Shown here: positions 1-9,719 of the stretch, in pieces
How the letters are laid out: each line of letters begins with the position of its first letter
Numbering within the stretch: the stretch's first letter is position 1
From: Cyclaneusma minus
Taxonomy: Eukaryota; Ascomycota; Leotiomycetes; Marthamycetales; Marthamycetaceae
DNA length: 64,000 nucleotides
Assembly: GCA_037179335.1 (NCBI GenBank)
Contig: JAKZHN010000005.1
Location: 1,240,001 to 1,304,000, forward strand
Direction: 5' to 3'
Made by a program: the position numbers and the translations under genes
The notes under the pieces: model-generated
Database searches by the model: none
Told to the model about the DNA's origin: nothing
The model's input: the letters and a program-made list of their open reading frames with translations, nothing else

Positions 1-572
1 TGCAAAGCTAATTTATAGCTATAAGCAATTTAAAAATTGCCTATTTTTTAATTGGATAAAAATTTAGCGCTAATATATTGCATTTTTTTAAAGCAGGCAA
101 TTATATAATTTTTATATTATTTAATAGCAAATTCAATATTAATTATATTAATATAAATATTATTATTATTGTTATTGTTAATTATATTTGCTTTATAAAA
201 GCCTTATAAGCGTTTTTTATATTGGATTTCCAATTATTAATAATACCGTTACTTTGCTATATTATAAGGTTTTTTATTTGGGCTATTTATTTTATTAAAT
301 TTTAAAAGCGCTTATAAATTATTAATTGCTTTAATATAGCTAATTATATTAAATATAGCTTTTATAAAATCGCTGCCTAATATATTATAAATAATAATAT
401 ATTAGAATTTAATATTTAAAAGCTTGGCTAATAGTTTTTCAATCTTTTTAAAAAATTATTATTTTAATAATTTGGCTATTAATTTTAATTCTAATTATTA
501 ATTTTTTACGGGCAAATATATTATTTTTAATAATTTTTTAATAATTTTTTTGGATATAGCCTATTTTATACC

Positions 573-720
573 TGGCTAATTAATTTTAAGCCCGTTAATT
601 TTAGGATTTTAAAAAAGCTAGCAAAGCTTTAAATACCTTTAAAGCTAAAAAGCAAAACGCTTTTTATTTTTTAGCTATTAGCAAAGCTTTAAAGCCAATT
701 GGCTATATTTGGCATTTATA
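573..720. repeat. Heavily mutated copy of a duplicated segment
   Basis: This segment aligns base for base with about 960-1100. The shared landmarks are TTTTAAGCCCG, TTTTAAAAAAGC and CCAATTGGCTAT. Nearly every difference is a transition in the C-to-T/G-to-A direction relative to the other copy; one apparent reverse change is seen. It is noncoding. Confidence 0.8.
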
Positions 721-959
721 TTTTTTTAATATATAATAATTTATAAAAATATAAATAATTGGTTTTATATTAGAAAATTAGCTGGCGATTAATTATATAT
801 AAAAAGCATATAAAGCTTTTGGCTAATTAAAAGCGTATAAATAAAGTTTTTAAAAAACTAATATTTTTTTCTTTTTAGCAATGCTTTTTGCAAATCGGCC
901 GCCAGCTATCTTTATTTTTTTTGTCCGCCTTTTTTATATATAAATTATTATATATTATA

Positions 960-1100
960 GCTAACTAGTTTTAAGCCCGCTAGCTCCAGGGTTTTAAAAA
1001 AGCCAGCAAAGCTTCGAATGTCCTTAAAGCTGAAAAGCGAAGCGCCCTTTATCCCTTGGCTGCTGGCGAAGCTTTAAGGCCAATTGGCTATGCCTGGTAT
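960..1100. repeat. Less mutated copy of the same duplicated segment
   Basis: This is the partner of the segment at about 573-720 and keeps many C/G bases lost there, for example GCGAAGCGCCC opposite GCAAAACGCTT. It marks the right boundary of the degraded repeat. Confidence 0.8.
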
Positions 1101-2033
1101 TTACGGAATAGACGTTGGAAATGGGTATTTTTTTCTCTTGGCATGTGGTGATCTATAGAGACATAAATGTCCCAAAAAAGGCTCCGCTGCCCAACATGGC
1201 CATCTATGACGACCCAACGGCTTCCAACAGTCTTATCGAGGAATGATGGGCATGCTTGATCTTGGTAAAGCTGCTGCCCAAGATCACTGCCCAAGATGAC
1301 AGACGGGCCGGGCCTTCAGCAGTTAGATGACGAACACGTTGCACTGCACGCTGCGATGCACGTACGAGGCAGGCTCTTCCGCATCTATCCATCGACTTCC
1401 ATCCCAAGGACCAGTCAGCGAAGCGGCTGATCCAGCGCTGCAGCCAGCGAGCACGAGACTGTCGGAAAGTCGCACGTTTGGCTGCTTTCCAAGCCCCTCG
1501 TGCAGGGCCGAGCCCTCAATGGCCTTCCGATATCGTCGACGTCTCTTCGATGGCACAGTACCGCTGCGACGACGTGGCCGAGTGGCCGGCGTCGTCCAAT
1601 CATCTCGAGGCACGACAGAGTACTCGCTGCTGAGCAATTGGGGGACATCCGGCTTGGCCCACAAAGCTTGTGGTGGGTGTCAGATCATCTCTTTCTGTCG
1701 TTTCTTTCCTGCTCTCTGCTGCTGCAAAGCACCAATCGAGCCATTCTCCACTCCACTGCCACTCATCTATCTTCATGTACTGTCTTGTCGTCTCTACGCC
1801 AATCTCCAGTATTGCTCACCTCGAAGCTCGTGTTCATGCTTCCATGCCTAAACACTCTCTACCACGTTTCCACGTACCACGAAACCACAACTCTTGTACC
1901 TGCGCCCTGTCGGAAAAGCCATGTCATGTTGAATACACGCCTAGGATCATGAGCAGCGAAGATAAGAACTCCACCAAAGCCGGGCGAAATCTCTGAAGAC
2001 GCCAAGGAATCGTACCCCTCGTCAATCTTTATA
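1101..2033. other. Intergenic, 5' flank of the acidic-protein gene
   Basis: Composition is normal. Several overlapping open frames occur on both strands, but none shows a recognisable domain, a good intron pattern or a plausible start context. The stretch probably holds the promoter and 5' UTR of the gene starting at 2034. I see nothing else in it. Confidence 0.5.
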
Positions 2034-5000
2034 ATGGCGAAGATTCAGTATTGCGAGGCCCGAAGGAACATCGTCGATTGGTCGGGTGTTGCCACTTCGC
2101 CCTACGCGTCGACTGTTGCGACCTATAGCCCTCAGGTGGCCACTACCCAGCTGCAGGAGCCGGTGTACTACAAAGCCGGAGCAAGAGGCCGCGAGCTGCT
2201 CGAGCGGAGCGCTTTGTACGCTGACTATGAGGATGGAGGTATGTCATTCCTGAGTATTGTATCCCTCCCAATGCTCGTCCTCGATTGGAATCGCCTTGTC
2301 ATATACAGTGCCATGAAGAAACTGGATACCGTTACAGGTCAAAGATCCGAGCTCAATCACTTGGATTATTCTGGATATTCCCGGTTACTTTGGACACTCT
2401 CACTTACCTACTTTGGATATTCCAAATTACTTTGAACACTCCAAGTAACTTCGAATATTCCAAGTGACTTTGGATATATCAAGTGATTGGAGTACCAGCC
2501 GTATCCAGACTTTTTTCGTCACACCGTACCTACGCTTGGCCTTCAACAAGGAGAGTTACGTCGTTTACTGACTACATGTACACATCTAGAAGCCTCATCA
2601 GGTGAGCAAGATGATGACGAGGAAAGCGGATCTGACGAAGAAGGCGGATCTGACGAGAGTGAAGTTCGTGTGGAGCTTCCCCAGAGCGCTGCTGCCTTCG
2701 CGGCGAAGGTTGCCCAAGACAGAGCGATTCACAAAGCCGAAAAGGCGCGCCGCAGAGCAGAAGAGCGCGAGAGGCAAGCCGAAGTGGAGGAACGCGCCAG
2801 AGAGCTAGTGGAGCAGCAGAACAAAGAGAAAGCAGCGAAAGAGAAGGCACGGAAGGAAGAAGAGAAAAGGCGCAAGGAAGCTAGGGAGGCAAAGAGGAAG
2901 GAGGAGGAGAAGCAGCGTAAGCTGGCGAAGGAGGCAGAAAAAAAGGAGCAGGACCGGCAACGCAAACTTGTCAAAGAGGCTTTGAAGAAGGAGAAAGAGA
3001 AACAAGAGCGGGAGGCAAAGGAGAAGAAAAAGAGGGATGAAGAAAGAAAGGCTAAGCTTGCGAAGGAAGCGGCGGCGAGGAAGAAAATTGAAGACGATGC
3101 CCGCCATGCGAAAGAAACAAAACACCGCCTGGAAAGATTGAAGCAGGAGGAGAAGGCCGCGAAAGAGAAAGTTGCCAAGCTTTTGGCTGTTGCTACTGCC
3201 AAAGAGAACGAGATCAAGGCAAAGGAGGCTCGTGAAAGGGCCGAGAGGCTCGCAGAGTCGGAGAAGAAGAATGCGGCAGCACGAGAGAAGGCCAAGGAGA
3301 AGCCGCCAAGTGAGAAGCCAAAGCCGCCAGCCGAGAAACCGAAGGTCGTCAAGCTGCCCGCAAAAGCTCCTATCATCGTACTGCCAGTGAAGCCTTCTGC
3401 GAAACCGTCTGCGAAGAAGAGCACATCGAAGTCGAGCAAGTCAGCTTCATCGTCGTCCCCGTCTTCCAAGAGCAAGTCGGCACCCAAGTCTGGCGACAAA
3501 GCCAAGGCTTCACCGCCGCCGCCGCCACCACCACCTGCCGAACCAGCACCTCCTGCTGCCGAATGCGATTCACCGAAGGAGCCTGAACCTGCCGCTGAGC
3601 CTGGAGGTGACGAGAGTGCCGCCGAGGTCGTTGAAGAAGTCGCTGCCGCCGCTGTCATTAGAGCAGTTGTTGCCGAGGCAGTTACTGCCGACGAGCTTAA
3701 ACCAGCTGAAGAAACACCTGCCGGAGAAGAAGCTCCCGCAGCCGAAGAAGCTGCCGCTCCCAGTGAAGAATCTCCGGCACCAGAAGAGGCCGCCGCACCC
3801 AGTGAGGAGCCCCCAGCATCGGAAGAAGCTGTCGCACCTAGTGAGGAGCCACCAGCATCAGAAGAAGCTGTCGCACCCAGTGAAGGACCCTCAGCACCAG
3901 AAGAAGCTGTCGCACCCAGCGAGGATTCTCCGGCACCAGAAGAAGCTGCCGCACCTATTGATGAGTCACAGCCACCCGCAGAGGAGTCCCCAGCACCCGA
4001 AGCCAGCGAACCGAGCGAGGAACCTGCACCGCCAAGTGACGATGCAGAGAACGCCGAAGAACCCAGCAATGAAGCATCCGCAGCACCCGCAGAGGAGGCC
4101 AGCACCGAAGAAAAGCTTGTTGAGGAAGAACCCCCTGTTGTCGACGAAGTGATCGCGGCCGAAACGGAAGAAAAACCCGATGATGCTCAAACGGCTCCCG
4201 AGCCTGAGCCTGAAGCAGCTTCTGGAGACGAGCCTGAGCAGCCAACTAATGAGACAAGTGAAGAGAAGGATCCGGAAGATGGAGCCGCTGATGTTGCCCC
4301 TGAACCGCCCGCTGAGCAGGAAGGGGAGGCTGATCCGCCGCCCAGCGAGGACAAACCAAGTGAAGAAGCTCCAGGTGAAGAAGCTCCAGGTGAAGAAGCT
4401 CCAAGTGAAGAAGCTCCACCTACCGAAATTCAAATCCCAGCCGCAGAGGAAAGCGCCGACGCACCTGAAACGAACGAGCCAGAACCTGCAGTTGCGGAGA
4501 ATGCGGAGCCAGAATCAGTCGAAGAAGTCGAAAAAGCAGAACCAGAGCCGGCCGAAAATACCACCGAGGTCCCGGAAGCAAAAGCGGAGGAGCCTGAGTC
4601 CGCTCCGACTGGGGAAGAGCAGGTAGTCGTGGTCGAAGTCGAAGAGTCGAAGCCGCAAGAAGAGCCTAATGCAGACGAAGAGCCGAAGCCTGACGACGAA
4701 TCCAAGCCCAACGAGGAATCGAAGCCCGACGAAGAATCAAAGCCTGACGAGGAATCGAAGTCTGACGAGGTCAAGCCAGATGACAAGCCAGCGGAAGAAC
4801 AGGCAGCGGAGAGCAAGGCGGAGGAAGCAAAACCCGAGGCCGAGGCTAGTAAAGCAGAAGAGTCGGTGCCAGCTGAAGATTCCGCTTCTGACGACAAAGT
4901 TGACGCCGTTGCAGGTAACAAGGCGCCGGCCGAACCTCAAGAGGCCGCACCAGCCGAGCCGGAAGCCGAGAAAGTAGAAGAGGAGCCTGCAGCGGAACCC

Positions 5001-6239
5001 GGGCCAGAGAAAATAGGAATCATTGAGCTGAAAAAAGTAGCTTCTATCGAGCCCGAAGATTCTGTCGGCCCAGACGCTTCTGTCGACCCAGACGCTTCTA
5101 CGACAGATCCTGGAGACGGCAAGCCCGATACTGAAGAGGAGAAACCCCTAGAGTCTGCAAAAGAGATGAGCGAAGATCCCAAGGAGGAAGCAAACAACCA
5201 ATCCGCTGAAGAGAAACCTGACAACACCGGCCCACCGGCTCCCAGCGAAGAAGAAGAAAAACCAGCTGAAAGCGAAACTCCAGCAGTAGAGCCAGAGCCA
5301 GCTCCCGCAGGAGAACCAGAACCCTCCAAGCCCAGTCCAGAGCCAGAACATCCGGCCGCCGATCTAGTTCCAGAACCAGCCAAAGAACCGGAACCGGTCA
5401 AGGAACCTGAGCCCGAGCCTGAACTTGAGGAGGAGCCCATCATTGAATACATTGGACCTCCTCTAAACGAAGAAATCCCCCAGGCTGATACACAAGTCCA
5501 AGCCCTAGTCCCCAGCACCGCCGCCTCCACAACCGATTCCGCAGCAGACTCAAAATCTGTCCCACCCCCAGTTCCCTCACCACCCACATCCGCCAACCTC
5601 AGCGATAGCATCCACTCCCTCTTGTCGATTTCCGAAAGCGTCGGTACCGAGCACACAGGAAGCAGTGAACACACCAGCGAGACCGAGTCTCGCTCCCATT
5701 CTTCACTCGGTTCAGAAAATTCCGACCCACTGGGACCGAGAGACTCGGTTTCTCAAGCTTCAGATTCTGTGGTTTCAGAGCGTTCAAGCAGTTCGAGGGG
5801 CTCGGAACAAACGGTAAAATCGTATGTACGGACTAGCAGTACGCATTCGGCCAAAATGACTGATCGAGCTAGTACTGCACGTCCTGACGAAAGTTTGCGT
5901 GGAAAGGGAAAAGGTAGAGCAGATTCGATAGTGGATGAAAGAGGAATGGAGAGTGACGCAACGATCGAGATACCGCGCGAAGTGCCGAAGAGGGTGAGGA
6001 TTGAAACGCCGCCGCCGGCGATGAGGCATCATCGGAGAGGACATAGACGGACTAGTCATGGAAGTGTTCACTCGAGTCATGGGAGTGTGAGGCAACTTGG
6101 GGGTGGGTATGATAATGGGGCGAGTTATGTGGGGGTGCCGGGCCAGTGGTGGAGTTATGGGAGTGGGAATCCTTATGGGGGACAGCAGGTGCATGGGGGT
6201 GGGGGGCAGAGGAGGGGTTTTTTTGGATTTGGACCTTGA
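2034..6239 (+). CDS. Acidic Glu/Pro/Ala-rich coiled-coil protein of unknown function
   Basis: Two exons: 2034-2238 and 2590-6239. The intron starts GTATGT. The first acceptor after a CTGAC branch site is at 2589; a second in-frame acceptor at 2601 would give a product four residues shorter. The protein is about 1,284 aa. The first ~70 residues are ordinary sequence. A Lys/Glu/Arg-rich region predicted to be a long coiled coil follows, then a Lys/Ser/Pro stretch, then roughly 650 residues dominated by Glu, Pro, Ala and Ser with short internal repeats such as PSEEPPASEEAVA and GEEAPGEEAP. A Ser-rich segment and a Gly/Trp/Tyr-rich tail (QWWSYG, RRGFFGFGP) end it. No catalytic domain is visible. 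It is probably a disordered scaffold-like protein; I do not recognise a family. The long antisense frames are mirror images of the codon bias. Confidence 0.8.
2411..2486. repeat. Four 19-bp tandem repeats inside an intron
   Basis: Four head-to-tail 19-mers occupy 2411-2429, 2430-2448, 2449-2467 and 2468-2486, with consensus CTTTGGATATTCCAAGTGA. Each unit holds an imperfect palindrome around TTGGATATTCCAA. More diverged copies precede them from about 2356. The array lies wholly inside the unusually long (351 bp) intron of the acidic-protein gene. Confidence 0.85.
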
Positions 6240-6877
6240 GTCTGTGAGGGGGGAGAAGGTGACTGTTGAAGGGTGAGGTGAGGTTGGGAAAAGTTGGGAT
6301 TTCTTGATCTTTTTTGTTTGTTTTGCTTTTCCTCTCGTTGGTCTTTCGTTGGGTTTTGCGTGTTGATGCTTTTCTGCTGTTGCGATGTGTTGCTAGAGTG
6401 AGAGGTGGGAGTTGAAGCAGAGTTGCTACTTACTCCCTTCTTAAGTTACCTTACTTATACGTTATTTCGTCATCGTCATGGTTCTTTCGGCATTACATCA
6501 GATATGCCTTGCATTTCTATTTTGCAGCGAGGCATAGTGGACGGAGTCTGGTTCTTTTGTCGAATGTGCCGAACAAAATGTATGCAGAAACGATGTAATG
6601 TCTAATGATTCATGTTTACGTCTCTGGCTTCTATACTTCAGTTAGGCGAAAAGAATCAGAAGCCCCCTCCCAATAATTGGAAGTATCCCCAGTGACTGGA
6701 ACTTGGAAAGATCGGGGACTTTTTCATGTACCGAATAAGTACGGATAATCCAGAGGCATGAGAAACTCAGAAATCTCAAATAATTGAATTACTGAAAACA
6801 TCAAAGTGGCCTGCGACGAAGCTCCGTCGGAGTCCAAATCAAATATCCCTAGTCTCCTATCCTCTATGCTCACTCCA
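6240..6877. other. Intergenic, 3' flank of the acidic-protein gene
   Basis: About 640 bp with T-rich stretches after the stop codon, consistent with a 3' UTR. I see no gene or structured element until the hairpin array starts at 6878. Confidence 0.5.
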
Positions 6878-7555
6878 ATGTTGATGGCTAACCGTCGACA
6901 TCACAACCGACGATTTACAACGCCGCTCGCACCCCCTAGACTCACGCAACTGTACCATCTTGATGGTCAACGGCCGACATCACAACGTGGAACAAAATTC
7001 GCAATATCCGGGAAGCCCAACCCGTTGTCATGGGTGTCGATGACCAACGGTCAACATCACTACAAACGATGTGCAACAAACCCCCCAATTGCCATAGGTG
7101 AAACTGGGAGTGGAATCATTCTGGATGTTGATGACCCACGGTCGACATCACAGCGACGTGGAACAAAACTTCGGATTCTGACTGTATCTGGCTCAGAATC
7201 GTGGATGTCGACGACTCACGGTCGACTCCGGACTGGGCGATGTGCGGCTAAACTCTAATCTGTAGCCGAAGGAGCTCCCTGTTCCCCTAGATTCTGATTT
7301 ATGATGTCGATGGCCAACGGTCGACATCACAGCGACGTGGAACAAAACTTCGAATTCCAACTGTATGTATCTGGTAGAATCGAGGATGTCGACGGCTAAC
7401 GGTAGACATTCGTATAGAACGACGTGCGACAAAACCTAACGACTACTAAGGGCTGTCCCATGAGTTCCTACCTACCTAGGATAGACAATACCCTTTAGGC
7501 AGATATATCATGTCGATGGCCTACGGTCGACATGTCATCGAACGACGTGCAACAG
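6878..7555. repeat. Array of eight 26-bp hairpins, each followed by a GACGTG-AACAAAAC tag
   Basis: Eight copies of a short inverted repeat start near 6878, 6957, 7034, 7124, 7204, 7303, 7385 and 7509, spaced 77 to 124 bp. The consensus is an 8-base arm GATGTCGA, a 10-base loop close to TGGCCAACGG, and the arm TCGACATC. Copy 6 is perfect, and copy 8 is perfect with CATGTCGA arms. Most copies are followed about 5-15 bp later by a tag of the form CGACGTGnAACAAAAC. Spacers are otherwise poorly conserved, and no protein frame spans the array. Confidence 0.85.
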
Positions 7556-7560
7556 ACCTC

Positions 7561-7916
7561 AAGCCTCTGCCCTTTAGGGAGTTCACCCGGATATAAGAAA
7601 ACTGAAACAGCCCAAGAAGCAATAATGGGTAACTCGGAACCGATTGGAAGCACCCTCAAAGCCCAGTATAGCCAACGTTATTTTTGTGGAATTGAAGATC
7701 AGGGGAGAAGAAAGCTTCTGTTGGGGATTGCAACTGCGAGACACTACCGACTCTACGCCTGTGCCATGCCATGCCATGCTCGCCACTCCATTCTTTGGTC
7801 ATCCTCTCTTTAAAGATAGTAGTACACTTTAGTACAAATATTCCATATTACACGGATGCCTCGTCCAATATTTTATTCTTCATCAACTTTCATCATCTAC
7901 TGCCCCCTTCCCCAAT
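7561..7916. other. Intergenic, 3' flank of COQ5
   Basis: This short stretch lies between the hairpin array and the COQ5 stop codon. It is probably COQ5 3' UTR plus spacer. No feature is recognised. Confidence 0.4.
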
Positions 7917-9120
7917 TCAAACCAACGGTTTAACCCCCTTATGAATCGCCGCCACCCCACCCGTCAAATCCTCCCACCCTCTCCCGGGAATCTCAAAGCC
8001 CGCTTCTGCAATCATATCCCTCCACTCCGCCTGTCTCGGAAACTTCTCAATACTCTCCACCAAATACTGATAACTATCCCTATCCCCCGCCACAATCTGC
8101 CCTATCAACGGTATCGCGCCAAAACTCCACCTCTTATACACAGCCTCAAAAACAGGATTCGTCACTCCCGAAAATTCTAAACAAGCGAATACGCCGCCGG
8201 GTTTTAAGACTCTGAAAGCTTCCTTGAGGGCGACGTCTTTGTTGGTGAAGTTGCGGATGCCGAAGGCGACGGTGTAGAGGTCGATGGAATTACTGGAGAT
8301 GGTGGAGAGGGATTCGGCGTTGGCTTCGAGGAAGGAGAGCGAGGGGGATTTGGCATAGGGGGTGCGGAGGGAGCGGGCGTGGCCTTCGCGCAGCATGGAG
8401 GGGTTGATGTCGGAGATTATGACGCGGGTGCGGGGGTTGTGGTTTATGTTATGGGCGTGGTCGAGCATGCGGAAGGCGATGTCGCCGGTGCCGCCGGCTA
8501 TGTCGAGGATGGTCCAGGGGACGGGGCCGATGGTGGAAGAGGAGTCTGTGGCAGAGGAGCCAGTGGCAGAGGAGCCCGTGGCAGAGGAGCCCGTGGCAGA
8601 GGAGCCCGTGGCAGAGGTGGGAGGGGAAAAGCCCGGGTTGAGGGAGCGCACGAAGTGGTCTTTCCAGAGGCGGTGGATGCCGAAAGACATTAGGTCGTTC
8701 ATGCGGTCGTATTCGGAGGCCTGGGAGAGAGGTGTGTTAGTAAAGGGGGTCTTTTTGAGGGCGGATAGGTTTTCTGAGAGTGGATAAGTGGCAGGACTTA
8801 CGACTGAGGAGAAGACTTTGCCGACTAGAAGTGATTGCATTAGCTCTTATTCTTCTTTTTATTCTTCATCGAGCTGGACTTAATGCTCCGGCTTCATCGA
8901 GGACCAGCTAGAGAATGTTGCATGTACCTCGAGACTCTTTTTCAGAGATGGGCACATCTTGGAATCCAAAATGCGTGGTGCTACCGTCTTGGTTCGAGGG
9001 AGGTGTGTCTGCTTTCTGAATGGCCGAGCAGGTAAATGATCTTTTGGCAATTGGCGACTGTTGCTTCGCTGCTGCTGCTAATCGCTCGCATAGCGGTCGC
9101 CATGCTGGTCTTGAGGCCAT
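7917..9120 (-). CDS. COQ5: COQ5, mitochondrial 2-polyprenyl-6-methoxy-1,4-benzoquinol C-methyltransferase
   Basis: Three exons: 9120-8928, 8824-8802 (only 23 nt) and 8720-7917, giving about 339 aa. Splicing restores the family-typical stretch VGKVFSSVASEYDRMND across both junctions. Family knowledge: this SAM-dependent enzyme performs the C-methylation step of ubiquinone synthesis on the matrix side of the inner mitochondrial membrane. Visible motifs are the Arg/Ser-rich targeting N-terminus (MASRPAWRPLCERLAAAAKQ), the FGFQ-VP entry, FGIHRLWKDHFV, the SAM motif I LDIAGGTGDIAFR, the YTVAFGIRNFTN motif, and ALKEAFRVLKPGG. A Ser/Ala/Thr/Gly repeat coded by a 15-bp minisatellite is inserted just before motif I. 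Confidence 0.95.
8548..8620. repeat. 15-bp minisatellite within the COQ5 coding sequence
   Basis: About five head-to-tail copies of a 15-bp unit (GTGGCAGAGGAGCCC on the plus strand) start at 8548, 8563, 8578, 8593 and 8608; the last is truncated. On the coding strand it adds repeated Ala-Thr-Gly-Ser-Ser blocks between the N-terminal helix and SAM motif I. Because the unit is a multiple of three, copy-number changes keep the frame. Confidence 0.9.
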
Positions 9121-9719
9121 TGATATGTCGTGGTATGTGGCGAGCTTTGGTAGAGAGAGCTTGACTACGTTCGGACTTTGATACCGATAAATTGGACAAC
9201 GGACGCCGACCTGGCCGACGACGTCACTGCCTCAGGCCTTCATCCGGATCCAAGCGGAGCCTCACGTGAACTTCCAGTCTTGACTCGAATTGATTTTTTT
9301 CTTACGTACGCACTGTCACTTCAAAGTTCTGTCCTCCGCATGAACAAGATGCCAAATATACCCAAGCGATCTGGGTGTAACTATGATGGTTTGTCTTATG
9401 GTTCGGCATTCCGTTGTTCTCGCATTTCATATTCCTACTTTCGTCTACGGTTGCCTCGATCATGTGGCTCCATGTCCATCCCGCTTTCTTCTGGCCCCCA
9501 GTGGCGAGCTAAGCACGGCTTTCGCGTTTCCGCTTTCCGTCCGATGTTCATGTCATGCTCTCCATATTGTCAAGTTGGCGATGATTGATAAGCGCATTTC
9601 CTGTCTATGTACCTTATGTACATGTACTTGCACTCCTGCCTTGAACCCGGTTTACGGGTCATGACAAACGCCTTCCTCGCAGTCTCTTAGCTTCCTTATT
9701 GTGCTGCACCGCAAGAACC
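9121..9719. other. Divergent promoter region between COQ5 and a Zn2Cys6 gene
   Basis: About 600 bp separate two genes transcribed away from each other. Open frames here lack family features or splice support. The stretch presumably holds both promoters; no specific site is asserted. Confidence 0.5.

Larger units (their letters stand above)
1..1100. repeat. AT-rich, RIP-degraded repeat edge
   Basis: The first kilobase is extremely AT-rich, has no usable reading frame, and ends abruptly near 1100 where normal composition begins. Most surviving C and G bases before about 900 sit in GpC dinucleotides. Two homologous copies lie inside it, at about 573-720 and about 960-1100. The first differs from the second almost only by C-to-T and G-to-A changes. 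This is the signature of repeat-induced point mutation of a duplicated element. The parent element cannot be named from what is left. Confidence 0.85.

Noticed and set aside
1327..1996. Overlapping 108-174-aa frames before the acidic-protein gene
   Set aside because: Several frames are open at once, none has domains, signal peptide or splice support; chance frames in GC-rich promoter sequence.
2729..4105. 458-aa Ser/Ala-rich open frame on the minus strand
   Set aside because: It is the exact antisense of the Glu/Pro/Ala codons of the acidic-protein gene, so its composition is forced; no domain or splice signal supports it.
6878..7555. CRISPR-like array of regularly spaced palindromes
   Set aside because: The genome is fungal, spacing varies from 77 to 124 bp, repeats are imperfect and no cas genes exist. 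It is a hairpin repeat, not CRISPR.
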